A DNA stretch of 64,000 nucleotides from Clostridium magnum DSM 2767 (GTDB lineage Bacteria > Bacillota > Clostridia > Clostridiales > Clostridiaceae). Positions 9,194-17,985 of this stretch are shown here, piece after piece. The notes below the pieces were generated by a model. That model was not told the origin of the DNA. It was given only the letters and a program-made list of their open reading frames with translations, and made no database searches. The translations under genes and the position numbers were made by a program. Where the stretch lies: NCBI RefSeq assembly GCF_001623875.1, contig NZ_LWAE01000009.1, positions 62,001 to 126,000 of the forward strand, written 5' to 3'. How positions within the stretch are numbered: position 1 is the stretch's first letter; every line of letters begins with the position of its first letter.

Positions 9194-9256
9194 TTTTGTA
9201 GCCCCCTAGACTTAAATATTATTGTAACTCTTATCCCTAAGATTTACCATAGTGAG

Positions 9257-9285
9257 ATTATACGCTTATTGTTACAATATATCAA
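9257..9285 (-). promoter_or_regulatory. Sigma-A promoter of glyA
   Basis: On the minus strand TTGATA (9280-9285) is followed after 17 nt by TATAAT (9257-9262). This is about 64 bp upstream of the glyA start. Confidence 0.7.
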
Positions 9286-9332
9286 TAATTTTTACATAAA
9301 TTTTTAATAAATTCATGTTTTACTCATATTTT

Positions 9333-9824
9333 TTAACTTATTATTCCCATTATTCTTTTTACAGTTTCATTAATATCACTGTCATTCATCACATGAAAAT
9401 CGCAGCATTTCTTATAAATTTCATATCTCTCGTTAAAAAGATCATATAGCTTATGAACTCCATCCCTTAAAAGAGGTCTTGTTGATACTTCCACATCTGT
9501 TGCTATGTTGTCTACAGGTCTATCTATAAAAATTACAATTCCAGTTTCCTTCAATCTCTCTATATTTATGTGTTTTTTTATTACTCCACCTCCAGTAGAT
9601 ATTACTGAAGTATTCTCCTTACTCAACTCATAAACCGCTTCACTTTCCACACTTCTAAAATACTCTTCACTTACATCAAATAGTTGAGATATAATTTTTC
9701 CGCTCTTTTTCTCTATATATTCATCTACATCAAAGAACTTAAATCCTAAATTTTCAGATATAATTTTTCCTAATGTGGTTTTACCACATCCAGGCATACC
9801 TATTAAAACAACATTTTTACTCAT
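9333..9824 (-). CDS. aroK: Shikimate kinase
   Basis: Small P-loop kinase of about 163 aa that phosphorylates shikimate at the 3-hydroxyl. It has Walker A GMPGCGKTTLGK, the shikimate-binding region with FFDVDEYIE and FRSVESEAV, the ISTGGGVI motif, and the lid Arg in STRPLLRDG. I start at ATG 9824, since AAGGTGATG precedes it with suitable spacing; the frame opens slightly earlier at 9836. It is the last gene of the aromatic operon, 38 bp after aroE. Confidence 0.95.
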   Translation of the reverse strand: MSKNVVLIGMPGCGKTTLGKIISENLGFKFFDVDEYIEKKSGKIISQLFDVSEEYFRSVESEAVYELSKENTSVISTGGGVIKKHINIERLKETGIVIFIDRPVDNIATDVEVSTRPLLRDGVHKLYDLFNERYEIYKKCCDFHVMNDSDINETVKRIMGIIS

Positions 9825-9874
9825 TTTGCACATCACCTTATCCCCTTATCACCTTACTCATAGTCATTAATATA

Positions 9875-10690
9875 TTAAACAAATCTATTCTTTAACTCTA
9901 AATATATTTCATCAATAGATTCTTCATTAATTTTAATATTTTGCCAAATTTCCTGTGCTGCCACCGCCTGTGCTACCAACATATAAAGTCCATTCTCAGT
10001 CTTAAGACCTAGTTCTCTGGATTGCTTTAGAAAAAGTGTTTCCTGCGGATTATATATTAAGTCTATTGCCACAGAAAATTTAGATAAAATATTTTCTTTT
10101 ACAGGACAATACTCTATGCTTGGATACATTCCACAAGGAGTACAGTTTATAATGATATCTTGATTTGTTAGAGTTTCTATATCATCATACGATATTACTT
10201 TTAAATTTTTTGTATCCTTTGCTGTATTTTGAGGATCCCTACTTACATAAATAATATCATTTATTCTATTATCTATAAGGTACTGAACTACCGCCTTAGA
10301 AGCACCTCCGCAACCAAGTATTACTGCCTTTTTATTATTGATATCTATCTGTTTTCTTTTTAGTGCTGCTCCAAAACCGTGATAATCCGTATTATATCCT
10401 GTAAGCACACCATTATTGAAGGATATAGTGTTAACTGCTCCTATTTTTCCCGCTTCTTCAGAAATACTGTCTAGATATTGCATAACCTGTATTTTGTAAG
10501 GTATTGTTACATTTGCCCCCTTGCAACCAAGAGCCTTTAATCCCCATATAGCATTTTCTAGATCTTCTCTTTTTATCTCTAACAGGTTATATAAGCCCTT
10601 TGAATTTATATTTTTAAAAATCAAGTTATGTATTTCTGGAGAAAGGCTGTGCCCTAGCTTCTCCCCAATTAATCCATAAAAATTACTCAT
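9875..10690 (-). CDS. aroE: Shikimate dehydrogenase
   Basis: NADPH-dependent enzyme of 271 aa that reduces 3-dehydroshikimate to shikimate. The substrate motif EKLGHSLSPEIHN is at the N-terminus, the catalytic Lys is in NVTIPYKIQVM, and the nucleotide-binding segment is ILGCGGASKAVV. The C-terminal NGLYMLVAQAVAAQEIW is characteristic. It lies 5 bp after pheA, so the two are translationally close. Its ribosome site (AAGG) is weak. Confidence 0.95.
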   Translation of the reverse strand: MSNFYGLIGEKLGHSLSPEIHNLIFKNINSKGLYNLLEIKREDLENAIWGLKALGCKGANVTIPYKIQVMQYLDSISEEAGKIGAVNTISFNNGVLTGYNTDYHGFGAALKRKQIDINNKKAVILGCGGASKAVVQYLIDNRINDIIYVSRDPQNTAKDTKNLKVISYDDIETLTNQDIIINCTPCGMYPSIEYCPVKENILSKFSVAIDLIYNPQETLFLKQSRELGLKTENGLYMLVAQAVAAQEIWQNIKINEESIDEIYLELKNRFV

Positions 10691-10695
10691 ATACC

Positions 10696-11838
10696 TTAGA
10701 TCACCTCACCTTTATAATTTCCTAAGAATTTAAAATATAGGCTTTCTTCTTCTATTCCTTTAAGTACAATTTTAATATTTTCATCTAATATATTTCCTTG
10801 AAAATCTATGTGAAAGAAATATTCCCAAGACTTATCTACAATAGGTCTAGATTCTATTTTCATCATATTGCAATTATTTTCTGAAAAATGCTTTAGGATA
10901 TTATATAACGCTCCAACTTTGTGTGGTAACGTTGTTACAATAGTTATTTTATCGCATTCTTCATTAATTTCTATTTCTTTTCCTATTATTATAAACTTAG
11001 TATAATTATTCTTATTGTAATTTATGTTTTCTTGTATAATATCAAGCCCATACGTTTCTGCTGCTTTTTTACTTGCTACACAAGCCTTGCTTTTTAAATT
11101 TTCCCTACTAATGTATAGAGCACTTTTCGCAGTATTAAAATAGGGTATAAGACTCCAATCCTTATGCTTACTAAAAAACTCTTTAGACTGCAAAAATCCC
11201 TGCTCGTGAGAATAAACTTCATTTATATCTGAAAGCTTAGCCCCTTTAATTCCAAGTAAATTATGATCAACTTTTATACATTTTTCACCTACTATATAAA
11301 AGCCATATTTACGCAGCAAATCATAAACCTCTGTTATTACTCCTGTAGATGAATTTTCAACAGGTAAAATCCCATACTCTATTTCACCTCTATCTAGTGC
11401 ATCAAAAACATCTTTAAAGTTTGGAAAGCAAGATGTTGATCTTTCTGGTCCAAAATATTCTATTAAAGCTTGGTGACTAAAAGAAGCTTCCACTCCTTGG
11501 AATCCAACTTTATATGATGAACTTTTCTTTTCTGTTTTATTTACATTTGAAGCCTTACTTATTATGTCCTTTTGTGTTTTTCTGCTTATACTCATCAAAT
11601 CTTCAAGAAATTCTTTCAAATTACTTTTTAAAACTTTATCTTCCACACCATCTAAATGCTTATTTATGATTTCCTCTTCTCTAGCTTTATCTAATACTGT
11701 CATAGAATTTTTTATTTTATATTCAGCAACTTCAGAAACTATTTCCATCCTCTTTTTAAATAACTTTACTAAAGATTCATCTATTTCATTAATCTCTTCT
11801 CTTAAATAGTCTAACTTTTCCACACTCATCACTTCCAT
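10696..11838 (-). CDS. pheA: Bifunctional chorismate mutase/prephenate dehydratase (P-protein)
   Basis: Protein of up to 380 aa with three parts. An AroQ chorismate mutase helix bundle (about 1-90) is seen in LDYLREEINEIDESLVKLFKKR. A prephenate dehydratase domain (about 105-285) follows, with the VGFQGVEASFSHQA start and LPVENSSTGVITEVYDLL. A C-terminal ACT domain contains TTLPHKVGALYNILKHF and the Phe-binding ESRP motif. It makes phenylpyruvate and is probably inhibited by Phe. The exact start is uncertain: GTG/ATG codons within the first seven codons compete, and GGAAGTG could serve the internal GTG. Confidence 0.95.
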   Translation of the reverse strand: MEVMSVEKLDYLREEINEIDESLVKLFKKRMEIVSEVAEYKIKNSMTVLDKAREEEIINKHLDGVEDKVLKSNLKEFLEDLMSISRKTQKDIISKASNVNKTEKKSSSYKVGFQGVEASFSHQALIEYFGPERSTSCFPNFKDVFDALDRGEIEYGILPVENSSTGVITEVYDLLRKYGFYIVGEKCIKVDHNLLGIKGAKLSDINEVYSHEQGFLQSKEFFSKHKDWSLIPYFNTAKSALYISRENLKSKACVASKKAAETYGLDIIQENINYNKNNYTKFIIIGKEIEINEECDKITIVTTLPHKVGALYNILKHFSENNCNMMKIESRPIVDKSWEYFFHIDFQGNILDENIKIVLKGIEEESLYFKFLGNYKGEVI

Positions 11839-11878
11839 TTTTAAATTAAATTTTAAAACAGTGGTGTAACTTGATAAT

Positions 11879-12952
11879 CTATTGTAATAAATCCAGTATT
11901 GCTATAGCAGTAACTGCTTCAACTACAGGTAATGCTCTAGGCACGATGCAAGGATCATGTCTGCCTTGTATCTCTATTTCAGCATTCTCCTTCTTTTCTA
12001 TATCTACAGTCCTTTGAGTTTTACTTATTGAAGGAGTAGGTTTCATTGCAACTTTGAATACTAAAGGCATTCCATTAGTAATTCCACCTAGAATCCCTCC
12101 ATTATTATTACTATAGGTTTTTATCTTATCTCCATCAATATAGTATTCATCATTAGCCTCTGACCCCTTCATTTTTGATATATCAAAACCTACGCCAAAT
12201 TCTACTCCTTTTACTCCAGGAACAGAAAATAGCAACTGTGCTAAAGTGCTTTCTACTGAATCAAAGTAAGGATCTCCAACTCCTACTGGCAAATTAATAA
12301 CTGCTGTTTCTATAACTCCTCCTACTGAATCCCTTTCTTCTCTAGCCCTTATAATAGTTTCCTGCATTTTTAAACCTATGCTCTCATCTAATACTGGAAA
12401 TGAATTCTCTCTTAATGCTTTTAACTTTTCACCGTCTATTTCCACCATATTAAAGCTCTTGTCTTCTAATTTTTCAATACTTTTTACATGGCTTCCAATT
12501 ACTATACCTTTACTTTCTAAAATCTGTTTGCATACTGCACCAGCAAATACTAGTGGTGCTGTTATTCTTCCCGAAAAATGGCCTCCTCCTCTATAATCGT
12601 TAAATCCATTGTACTTAACATATCCTGTAAAATCACCATGAGAAGGTCTCATTAAATTCTTAGTTTTTTCATAGTCTTTTGAATGCTGATTTGTATTATG
12701 AATTATTGCACAAAGAGGTGTTCCTGTGGTTCTTCCATTAAAATAGCCGCTTAATATTTGGAAACTGTCTTCCTCTTTTCTTGGTGTGCCCAGCTTATTC
12801 TTTCCTGGAGCTCTTCTTTCCATTTCTTTATTAATATAGTCTAAATCTAACTCTATACCTGGTTCAAGTCCATCAATATTTATTCCTATAGCTTTTCCAT
12901 GGGACTCTCCAAAAATAGAAAGTTTAATTTTATTCCCCCAAACTCCACTCAT
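11879..12952 (-). CDS. aroC: Chorismate synthase
   Basis: FMN-dependent enzyme of 357 aa that converts EPSP to chorismate. Signatures are GESHGKAIG near the N-terminus, ARPSHGD-type segment MRPSHGDFTGYVKY, the GGGHFSGRITA motif, and the C-terminal GRHDPCIVPRALPVVEA. Its start lies inside the end of aroA (23-bp overlap), indicating coupled translation. Confidence 0.97.
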   Translation of the reverse strand: MSGVWGNKIKLSIFGESHGKAIGINIDGLEPGIELDLDYINKEMERRAPGKNKLGTPRKEEDSFQILSGYFNGRTTGTPLCAIIHNTNQHSKDYEKTKNLMRPSHGDFTGYVKYNGFNDYRGGGHFSGRITAPLVFAGAVCKQILESKGIVIGSHVKSIEKLEDKSFNMVEIDGEKLKALRENSFPVLDESIGLKMQETIIRAREERDSVGGVIETAVINLPVGVGDPYFDSVESTLAQLLFSVPGVKGVEFGVGFDISKMKGSEANDEYYIDGDKIKTYSNNNGGILGGITNGMPLVFKVAMKPTPSISKTQRTVDIEKKENAEIEIQGRHDPCIVPRALPVVEAVTAIAILDLLQ

Positions 12953-14216
12953 TTAAATTACCTCCTAGCTCTTTAAAATGCTCCCAAAAATTCGGATAAG
13001 ACTTTTTAATACAAGAAGAATCCCTTATTATTACTGGTTCCTTACATCTTATTGATGCTACTGCTAATGCCATAGCTATGCGGTGATCATTCCAGCTATC
13101 CACAGTGCCACCTATAAGAAATTCCTTACCTCTTATTACCAGACCATCTTCTTTTTCTTCTATATCTGCCCCAATTTTATTAAGTTCAGAAGTTATAGCA
13201 CTTAATCTGTCTGATTCCTTAAATCTAAGCCTTGATGCATTTACTATCTCTGTAGTTCCCTCGCTTAATGCTGCTAGTACCGTAAGCACAGGCACTAAGT
13301 CTGGACACTCCGCAGCATCAATAACTGTGCCTTTTGTTTTAGATGGTATCGCTTTAATTTTGTTTCCTTCTACTGAGATTTCTCCACCCATACTTTTTAT
13401 TATTTCTAATACAGCCTTATCTCCTTGAAGAGAATTTATGTTCATTCCATCACAAACTACATCTGCTCCTATGCTGCCAGCAACTAACCAGAAGGCTACC
13501 TGTGAAAAGTCTCCTTCAACTCTATAGTCTGATGCTTTATATTTTTGGTTTCCTTTTATAATGAATTCTCTATAGTTAACATTTTCAACATCTACAGAAA
13601 AAGTTTTAAGAGCATCTATAGTTAAGTCCACATAAGGTTTAGATTCCAATTCTGTTGTAACTATTATTTTTGAATCTCCATCTAAAAGTGGAAGTGCAAA
13701 CAATAAACCACTGATAAATTGTGAACTTACATCTCCTTTAATTCTGTATTCTCCAGCTTTTAATTTTCCATCTATAGTTAGTGGAAGTTTTTCATCTGCA
13801 TTTTCATAATGAATTTGTTGTTCGTCAAATATTCTATAATAGTCTTGTAGTGGTCTTTCTACAAGCTTACCTTTTCCATCAAATGTAACTTTTTTTCCTG
13901 TAGTAGCAGCTACAGGTATTAAAAACCTCAAAGTAGACCCTGATTCAAAACAATTAATACTAACATCTTTAGGTTCTAATTTAGCTGCACCCTTTACTTT
14001 TATTTTTGAAGCTTCTTTATCTAATGCTATCTCTACTCCTAGGTTACTCATAGCTCCACAGGTAGCTTCTACATCTTGAGAAAAAACCACATTATCAATA
14101 TTACTAACACCTTCAGAAAGTCCAGCGCAAATTACTGCTCTATGACAAACACTTTTTGATGTTGGAATTACTACCTCACCCTTTAGCTTGCTTGGATTAA
14201 GTGTTACATGCTTCAT
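12930..14216 (-). CDS. aroA: 3-phosphoshikimate 1-carboxyvinyltransferase (EPSP synthase)
   Basis: Enzyme of 428 aa that joins PEP to shikimate 3-phosphate. It contains the N-terminal PTSKSVCHRA substrate motif, the FESGSTLRFLIPVAA motif and RLRFKESDRLSA, and ends with NDHRIAMALAVAS. The GSTLRF context, with Ser/Thr rather than the usual NAGT, suggests a class II type enzyme. It overlaps aroC by 23 bp and follows aroB after 54 bp. Confidence 0.96.
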   Translation of the reverse strand: MKHVTLNPSKLKGEVVIPTSKSVCHRAVICAGLSEGVSNIDNVVFSQDVEATCGAMSNLGVEIALDKEASKIKVKGAAKLEPKDVSINCFESGSTLRFLIPVAATTGKKVTFDGKGKLVERPLQDYYRIFDEQQIHYENADEKLPLTIDGKLKAGEYRIKGDVSSQFISGLLFALPLLDGDSKIIVTTELESKPYVDLTIDALKTFSVDVENVNYREFIIKGNQKYKASDYRVEGDFSQVAFWLVAGSIGADVVCDGMNINSLQGDKAVLEIIKSMGGEISVEGNKIKAIPSKTKGTVIDAAECPDLVPVLTVLAALSEGTTEIVNASRLRFKESDRLSAITSELNKIGADIEEKEDGLVIRGKEFLIGGTVDSWNDHRIAMALAVASIRCKEPVIIRDSSCIKKSYPNFWEHFKELGGNLNEWSLGE

Positions 14217-14270
14217 AAATTTCCTCCTATTTTATAAAACTATCTATCAAATAATAATTGACTTATAATC

Positions 14271-15338
14271 TTAAATATAATCTTCTAATTCATTAAATCT
14301 TACTTTTCTGATAACTCCTTCACCTATTCTTTTAAGGAGAATCAAATTAATATTTTCACCACTACTTTTTTTATCTAAAAATATGGTACTAAACGCCTTT
14401 TCTTTATCCATTGCTGGCACTTTATATGGAAGTTCATATTTTTTCAATACTTCTTCAATACATTTTGAAGCACCTTTTTCTGTAATATCAAGTTTTTCAC
14501 TTTTTCTAGTTATTTCGGCCATTCCAATAGCCACTGCTTCTCCATGAGTATATTTTTTATAATTAAAATACTTTTCTATAACATGACCTAATGTATGGCC
14601 AAAATTCAGAAGCATTCTCTCTCCAAAGTCTTTTTCATCCTGCTCTACCACTGATTTTTTAATACTGCAGCATTTGAATATTAAAGAATCTATATTATCT
14701 AAGAGTTCTTCATCCTTTGTATAATTCATTAATTGATCAATTATACTTCTATCCCTTATGCACCCATACTTTATGACTTCTGCCAATCCATCATGTAAAA
14801 ATTTTTTATCCAATGTCTTTAGTAGCTCTGGATCTATAAAAACTGCTTTTGGCTGATAAAAACTTCCAACTAAATTTTTCCCCCATGGTAAGTCTACAGC
14901 TACCTTTCCACCTATGCTGCTATCTACCTGGGCTAAAAGAGATGTCGGCACTTGAATATAGGATACTCCTCTTAAATAAGTAGAAGCTGCAAATCCTCCT
15001 AAGTCTCCTACAACACCACCACCAAAAGTTATTATTAGATCTTCTCTTCCAAGTCTAAATTGAGAAAGTTCATTATATACTTCCTTAAGGGTATCTATAG
15101 ACTTACTTTCTTCACCTGGCTTTAAAGATATAATTTTTGTATTAAATCCTTTTTCCTCAATAACTCTTTTTAAATTCTCTAGATGCAGTTTTGCTAGATT
15201 ATCATCTGTAATTATAGCTATTTTTTTACTACTATAATTTTCATCTAAATATTCTGCTATTCTGCTTAGAATATTTCTCTCAATACAAATTTTATAACTA
15301 TTTTCTTTGAGATCTATTTCAAGTACATTCATATTCAT
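14271..15338 (-). CDS. aroB: 3-dehydroquinate synthase
   Basis: NAD- and metal-dependent cyclase of 355 aa that converts DAHP to dehydroquinate. The NAD-binding motif is GGGVVGDLGGFAASTYLRGV, the metal site region contains GLAEVIKYGCI and LNFGHTLGHVIE, and HGEAVAIGM is present. The ATG overlaps the tyrA stop by 4 bp. No dehydroquinate dehydratase gene (aroD/aroQ) lies in this operon, so that step must be encoded elsewhere. Confidence 0.97.
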   Translation of the reverse strand: MNMNVLEIDLKENSYKICIERNILSRIAEYLDENYSSKKIAIITDDNLAKLHLENLKRVIEEKGFNTKIISLKPGEESKSIDTLKEVYNELSQFRLGREDLIITFGGGVVGDLGGFAASTYLRGVSYIQVPTSLLAQVDSSIGGKVAVDLPWGKNLVGSFYQPKAVFIDPELLKTLDKKFLHDGLAEVIKYGCIRDRSIIDQLMNYTKDEELLDNIDSLIFKCCSIKKSVVEQDEKDFGERMLLNFGHTLGHVIEKYFNYKKYTHGEAVAIGMAEITRKSEKLDITEKGASKCIEEVLKKYELPYKVPAMDKEKAFSTIFLDKKSSGENINLILLKRIGEGVIRKVRFNELEDYI

Positions 15339-16189
15339 ACCATCTTTCTTCGTTTTTCAGAGGCATTTTTAAAAATATTAATTAAGTTTTGCTTATCCTC
15401 TGATTTTATAGCTTTTTTAATTTCCTTAATACTTTCCTCAAACTTTTCGATTTCAGCAACTAAGCTTTCTGAATTTAAAGCAAAAAGCTCAGACCATAAT
15501 GTAGAATTTATATTTGCAACCCTTGTAGCATCTTTAAAACTTCCTGCAATAAACAATCCTACGTTTTCTATCATGTTTGAATTCATAAGTGATACTGCTA
15601 TAACATGAGGGAGATGACTTGTATAAGATATTATTTTATCATGCTCCTCTGGAGTTAAACTTACTACATTTTTACACCCCATAGATCTTGCCATTTTTTC
15701 TATTAGTTCTATATTTTCTCTTTTATTTCTTTCAGCAGGAGTAATTATATAGTTAGCATCCTGAAAAATGTCCTTTGAAGCCGATTTTAAACCCTTCGAT
15801 TCTCTCCCTGCCATTGGATGACCTCCAATGAAATCCATACCTTCCGGTAAAAAAGAATTTATTTTTTCCACTATCCCACTTTTTATGCCACAGGTATCAG
15901 TTATAACAACACTCTTCTTAAAATTCTGCTTATTATCATTTACAAATTTTACAGTTTCCTCCGGATAAAGGGCTATAATTATTAAATCTGCTTCCTTTAA
16001 AAAACTTTTACCATTCTTACACCCTTTATCAATTATGCCAATTTCTAGAGCCTGTTCTAAAGCTCTTTCATCCATATCAATTGCACATATTTGGCGGGGC
16101 TTCAACTCTTTAAGTGCCATTGCATAAGAGCCTCCTATAAGCCCAAGACCTACAATCACTATATTAAAATCAAAATCACATTCATCCAA
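15335..16189 (-). CDS. tyrA: Prephenate dehydrogenase
   Basis: NAD-dependent enzyme of about 284 aa that makes 4-hydroxyphenylpyruvate for tyrosine. The Rossmann motif VGLGLIGGSYAMAL starts near residue 12. The conserved GGHPMAGRESKG and TSHLPHVIA motifs bind prephenate. No C-terminal ACT domain is present, so feedback control may act elsewhere. I choose a TTG start at 16189 because GGAGGGG sits 5-6 nt upstream. An in-frame ATG at 16222 would place that ribosome site inside the coding region. Confidence 0.93.
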   Translation of the reverse strand: MDECDFDFNIVIVGLGLIGGSYAMALKELKPRQICAIDMDERALEQALEIGIIDKGCKNGKSFLKEADLIIIALYPEETVKFVNDNKQNFKKSVVITDTCGIKSGIVEKINSFLPEGMDFIGGHPMAGRESKGLKSASKDIFQDANYIITPAERNKRENIELIEKMARSMGCKNVVSLTPEEHDKIISYTSHLPHVIAVSLMNSNMIENVGLFIAGSFKDATRVANINSTLWSELFALNSESLVAEIEKFEESIKEIKKAIKSEDKQNLINIFKNASEKRRKMV

Positions 16190-16265
16190 AATATCCCCTC
16201 CAAATTTAATGTTTTTTTTCATATATTTTTAACTACTTATTATTATTTTTTCTTTAACTTAATTT

Positions 16266-17279
16266 TTAAACACTCTTTTTCCCTATGTTTGCTATTACAA
16301 CCAAATCCTTCATAAGAGAATCAAATCTTTCAGGTTTTATAGACTGCTGACCGTCACATTTAGCATTTTCAGGGTCATTGTGCACTTCAATAATTAGACC
16401 ATCTGCTCCAACAGCTACAGCTGCTTTAGATAGTGGCTCTACCATCCACCACATTCCTGCTGCATGACTTGGATCAACTATTACTGGTAAATGGCTTAGT
16501 CTTTTTATTGCAGGAATAGCACTTAAATCTAAAGTATTCCTTGTGTAAGTTTCAAAGGTTCTTATACCTCTTTCACATAAAATTACATTTTCATTACCTT
16601 CTGACATTATATATTCCGCAGACATAATCAACTCTTCAATTGTAGCAGATAAACCTCTTTTTAAAAGTATAGGCTTAGTTGTCTTTCCTAGCTGCTTTAG
16701 TAGTTCAAAGTTTTGCATATTTCTTGCTCCTACCTGTATAATGTCTACATCTCTCTCAAATTCATCTATTACATCAGCAGACATAATTTCCGTTACAATT
16801 GGTAATCCTGTTTCTTGTCTAGCTATTTTTAATAATTCCAACCCCTGTTGTTTAAGACCCTGGAAGCTGTAAGGTGAAGTTCTTGGTTTAAAGGCTCCTC
16901 CTCTTAAGAAACCTGCTCCACTTTCCTTCACTGTTTTTGCTATTTCAACAATTTGCTCTTCACTTTCTACTGAGCAAGGTCCTGCTATAACCGCTAATTT
17001 GTCTCCTCCTATGGTTTTATCATTAACCTTTATTACTGTATCATGTGGATGAAATAATTTATTTGCTAACTTATAAGGTTGCTGTACCTTAGTAACTCTT
17101 TCTACAAACTCATTTGCTTCAATTTTACTTGGATCAATTTTTGTAGTATCTCCTACAAGGCCCAATATGCAGTGTTTTTCTCCTTGTACAACACTTACTC
17201 TACAGTCTTCCATTTCAATTTTTCCTTTCAATTTTAGAATCTCCTCTTTAGTTGCATCAGCTCTCATAATCACTATCAT
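16266..17279 (-). CDS. aroF: DAHP synthase, type I-beta with N-terminal ferredoxin-like regulatory domain
   Basis: First enzyme of the shikimate pathway (PEP plus erythrose 4-phosphate), 337 aa. Residues 1-70 (MIVIMRADATKEEILKLKGK onward) form the ferredoxin/ACT-like domain found in feedback-regulated enzymes of the Thermotoga type. The TIM-barrel core shows AGPCSVESEEQ, FKPRTSPYSFQG and PVIVDPSHAAG. AAGGAGGGC precedes the ATG. It is first in the aromatic operon and lies 135 bp downstream of an intrinsic terminator that follows an aromatic-rich leader peptide gene. Control is therefore probably both transcriptional, by attenuation, and allosteric. Confidence 0.95.
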   Translation of the reverse strand: MIVIMRADATKEEILKLKGKIEMEDCRVSVVQGEKHCILGLVGDTTKIDPSKIEANEFVERVTKVQQPYKLANKLFHPHDTVIKVNDKTIGGDKLAVIAGPCSVESEEQIVEIAKTVKESGAGFLRGGAFKPRTSPYSFQGLKQQGLELLKIARQETGLPIVTEIMSADVIDEFERDVDIIQVGARNMQNFELLKQLGKTTKPILLKRGLSATIEELIMSAEYIMSEGNENVILCERGIRTFETYTRNTLDLSAIPAIKRLSHLPVIVDPSHAAGMWWMVEPLSKAAVAVGADGLIIEVHNDPENAKCDGQQSIKPERFDSLMKDLVVIANIGKKSV

Positions 17280-17414
17280 GATTAGCCCTCCTTAATTTAA
17301 ATTTATTTTTTCTAAGCTTCATGTTTTATATATGATTAATAACTCTTTTGCCGGCTATAGAGCTAATTAATACGAATTTTGGTATGTACAAATACACTTT
17401 TTATCAAATTTAGT

Positions 17415-17444
17415 AAAAAAAAATAAGGCTCTAATGAGCCTTAT
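17415..17444 (-). terminator. Attenuator terminator ahead of aroF
   Basis: On the minus strand, a 9-bp perfect stem ATAAGGCTC/GAGCCTTAT with a 4-nt loop is followed by a run of nine T. It lies 24 nt after the leader peptide stop codon and 135 bp before aroF. This is the expected place for a transcription attenuator. Confidence 0.85.
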
Positions 17445-17467
17445 CCTATAAATCACTTTGTGTTATT

Positions 17468-17638
17468 TTATGCCTGTAGTGGTTCCCTACAGGTTATAAA
17501 CTTCGATTTATTAAACTCATTGAAAACAGGAATATATATTTTTTTGCAGAAAAAGTAACCAGCGCTAAAATAAAAATAGCCCCAGCTAAAATAAAAATAA
17601 TATTTTCCGCTTATTCCCTTTCCAATGATATTTTTCAT
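17468..17638 (-). CDS. Aromatic-rich leader peptide of the aro operon
   Basis: A 56-codon frame with a strong ribosome site (GGAGGA, 8 nt before ATG). Residues 13-30 read YYFYFSWGYFYFSAGYFF: 13 of 18 are aromatic (6 Tyr, 6 Phe, 1 Trp). The run contains two tandem 7-codon units, YFYFSWG and YFYFSAG, so it seems to have grown by a 21-bp duplication. The coding sequence ends in CTACAGGCATAA, inside a region that can fold, and the attenuator terminator begins 24 nt further. It lies between a consensus promoter and aroF. Slow translation of Tyr/Phe/Trp codons would stall the ribosome here. Family knowledge of trpL/pheL supports a cis-acting leader rather than a functional product. Confidence 0.85.
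   Translation of the reverse strand: MKNIIGKGISGKYYFYFSWGYFYFSAGYFFCKKIYIPVFNEFNKSKFITCREPLQA
17473..17493 (-). promoter_or_regulatory. Leader hairpin overlapping the end of the leader peptide gene
   Basis: On the minus strand CCTGTAG-ggaacca-CTACAGG forms a 7-bp perfect stem just before the leader stop codon. Its 5' arm, as TAACCTGTA, can instead pair with TATAGGATA (17442-17450), which includes the start of the terminator stem. That alternative helix has one mismatch and one G-U pair. It gives a plausible 1:2, 2:3 and 3:4 set of structures. The pairing is read by eye. Confidence 0.55.
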
Positions 17639-17714
17639 GATTTAATCCTCCAAATATACTTTCACTTAAAATAATTTTTTATCGGCTTTAAACATAAGCC
17701 TGTATTTAGTAGTT

Positions 17715-17742
17715 ATTATATCACTTTGATTTTTTATGTCAA
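17715..17742 (-). promoter_or_regulatory. Sigma-A promoter of the aro leader and operon
   Basis: TTGACA (17737-17742) and TATAAT (17715-17720), both perfect consensus, with a 16-nt spacer on the minus strand. Transcription would begin near 17708, leaving about 70 nt before the leader peptide ATG. A small GGCTT/AAGCC hairpin is present at the RNA 5' end. Confidence 0.85.
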
Positions 17743-17891
17743 TAAAGAATTTTCTGTTTTCTTCAGTTATATGTTCTGAGTATCCTTTATATGGCTTATT
17801 TGCTAGCTTTATCACAACATAAAAATTTATTTTTTTAACCAGTATTTTTGATTACTTTTTTATCCATTTTTAACTAAATTTATTCCAAAAC

Positions 17892-17921
17892 TTGAGTTGT
17901 TAGATATTTTAATGGTATAAT
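17892..17921 (+). promoter_or_regulatory. Sigma-A promoter of the 3D-domain protein gene
   Basis: TTGAGT (17892-17897), an 18-nt spacer and TATAAT (17916-17921), 64 bp before the ATG at 17986. It is divergent from the aro promoter, about 150 bp away. Confidence 0.7.
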
Positions 17922-17985
17922 AGTAAACAAGTATTGAATTTAAGGTGTACGGATAACTTGATAATAAGCTCAAGGAGGAAATAGA

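Noticed and set aside
17280..17708. T-box for the aromatic operon
   Set aside because: There is no AGGGTGGNACC-type motif or stem I signature on the minus strand; the leader-peptide model explains the region better.
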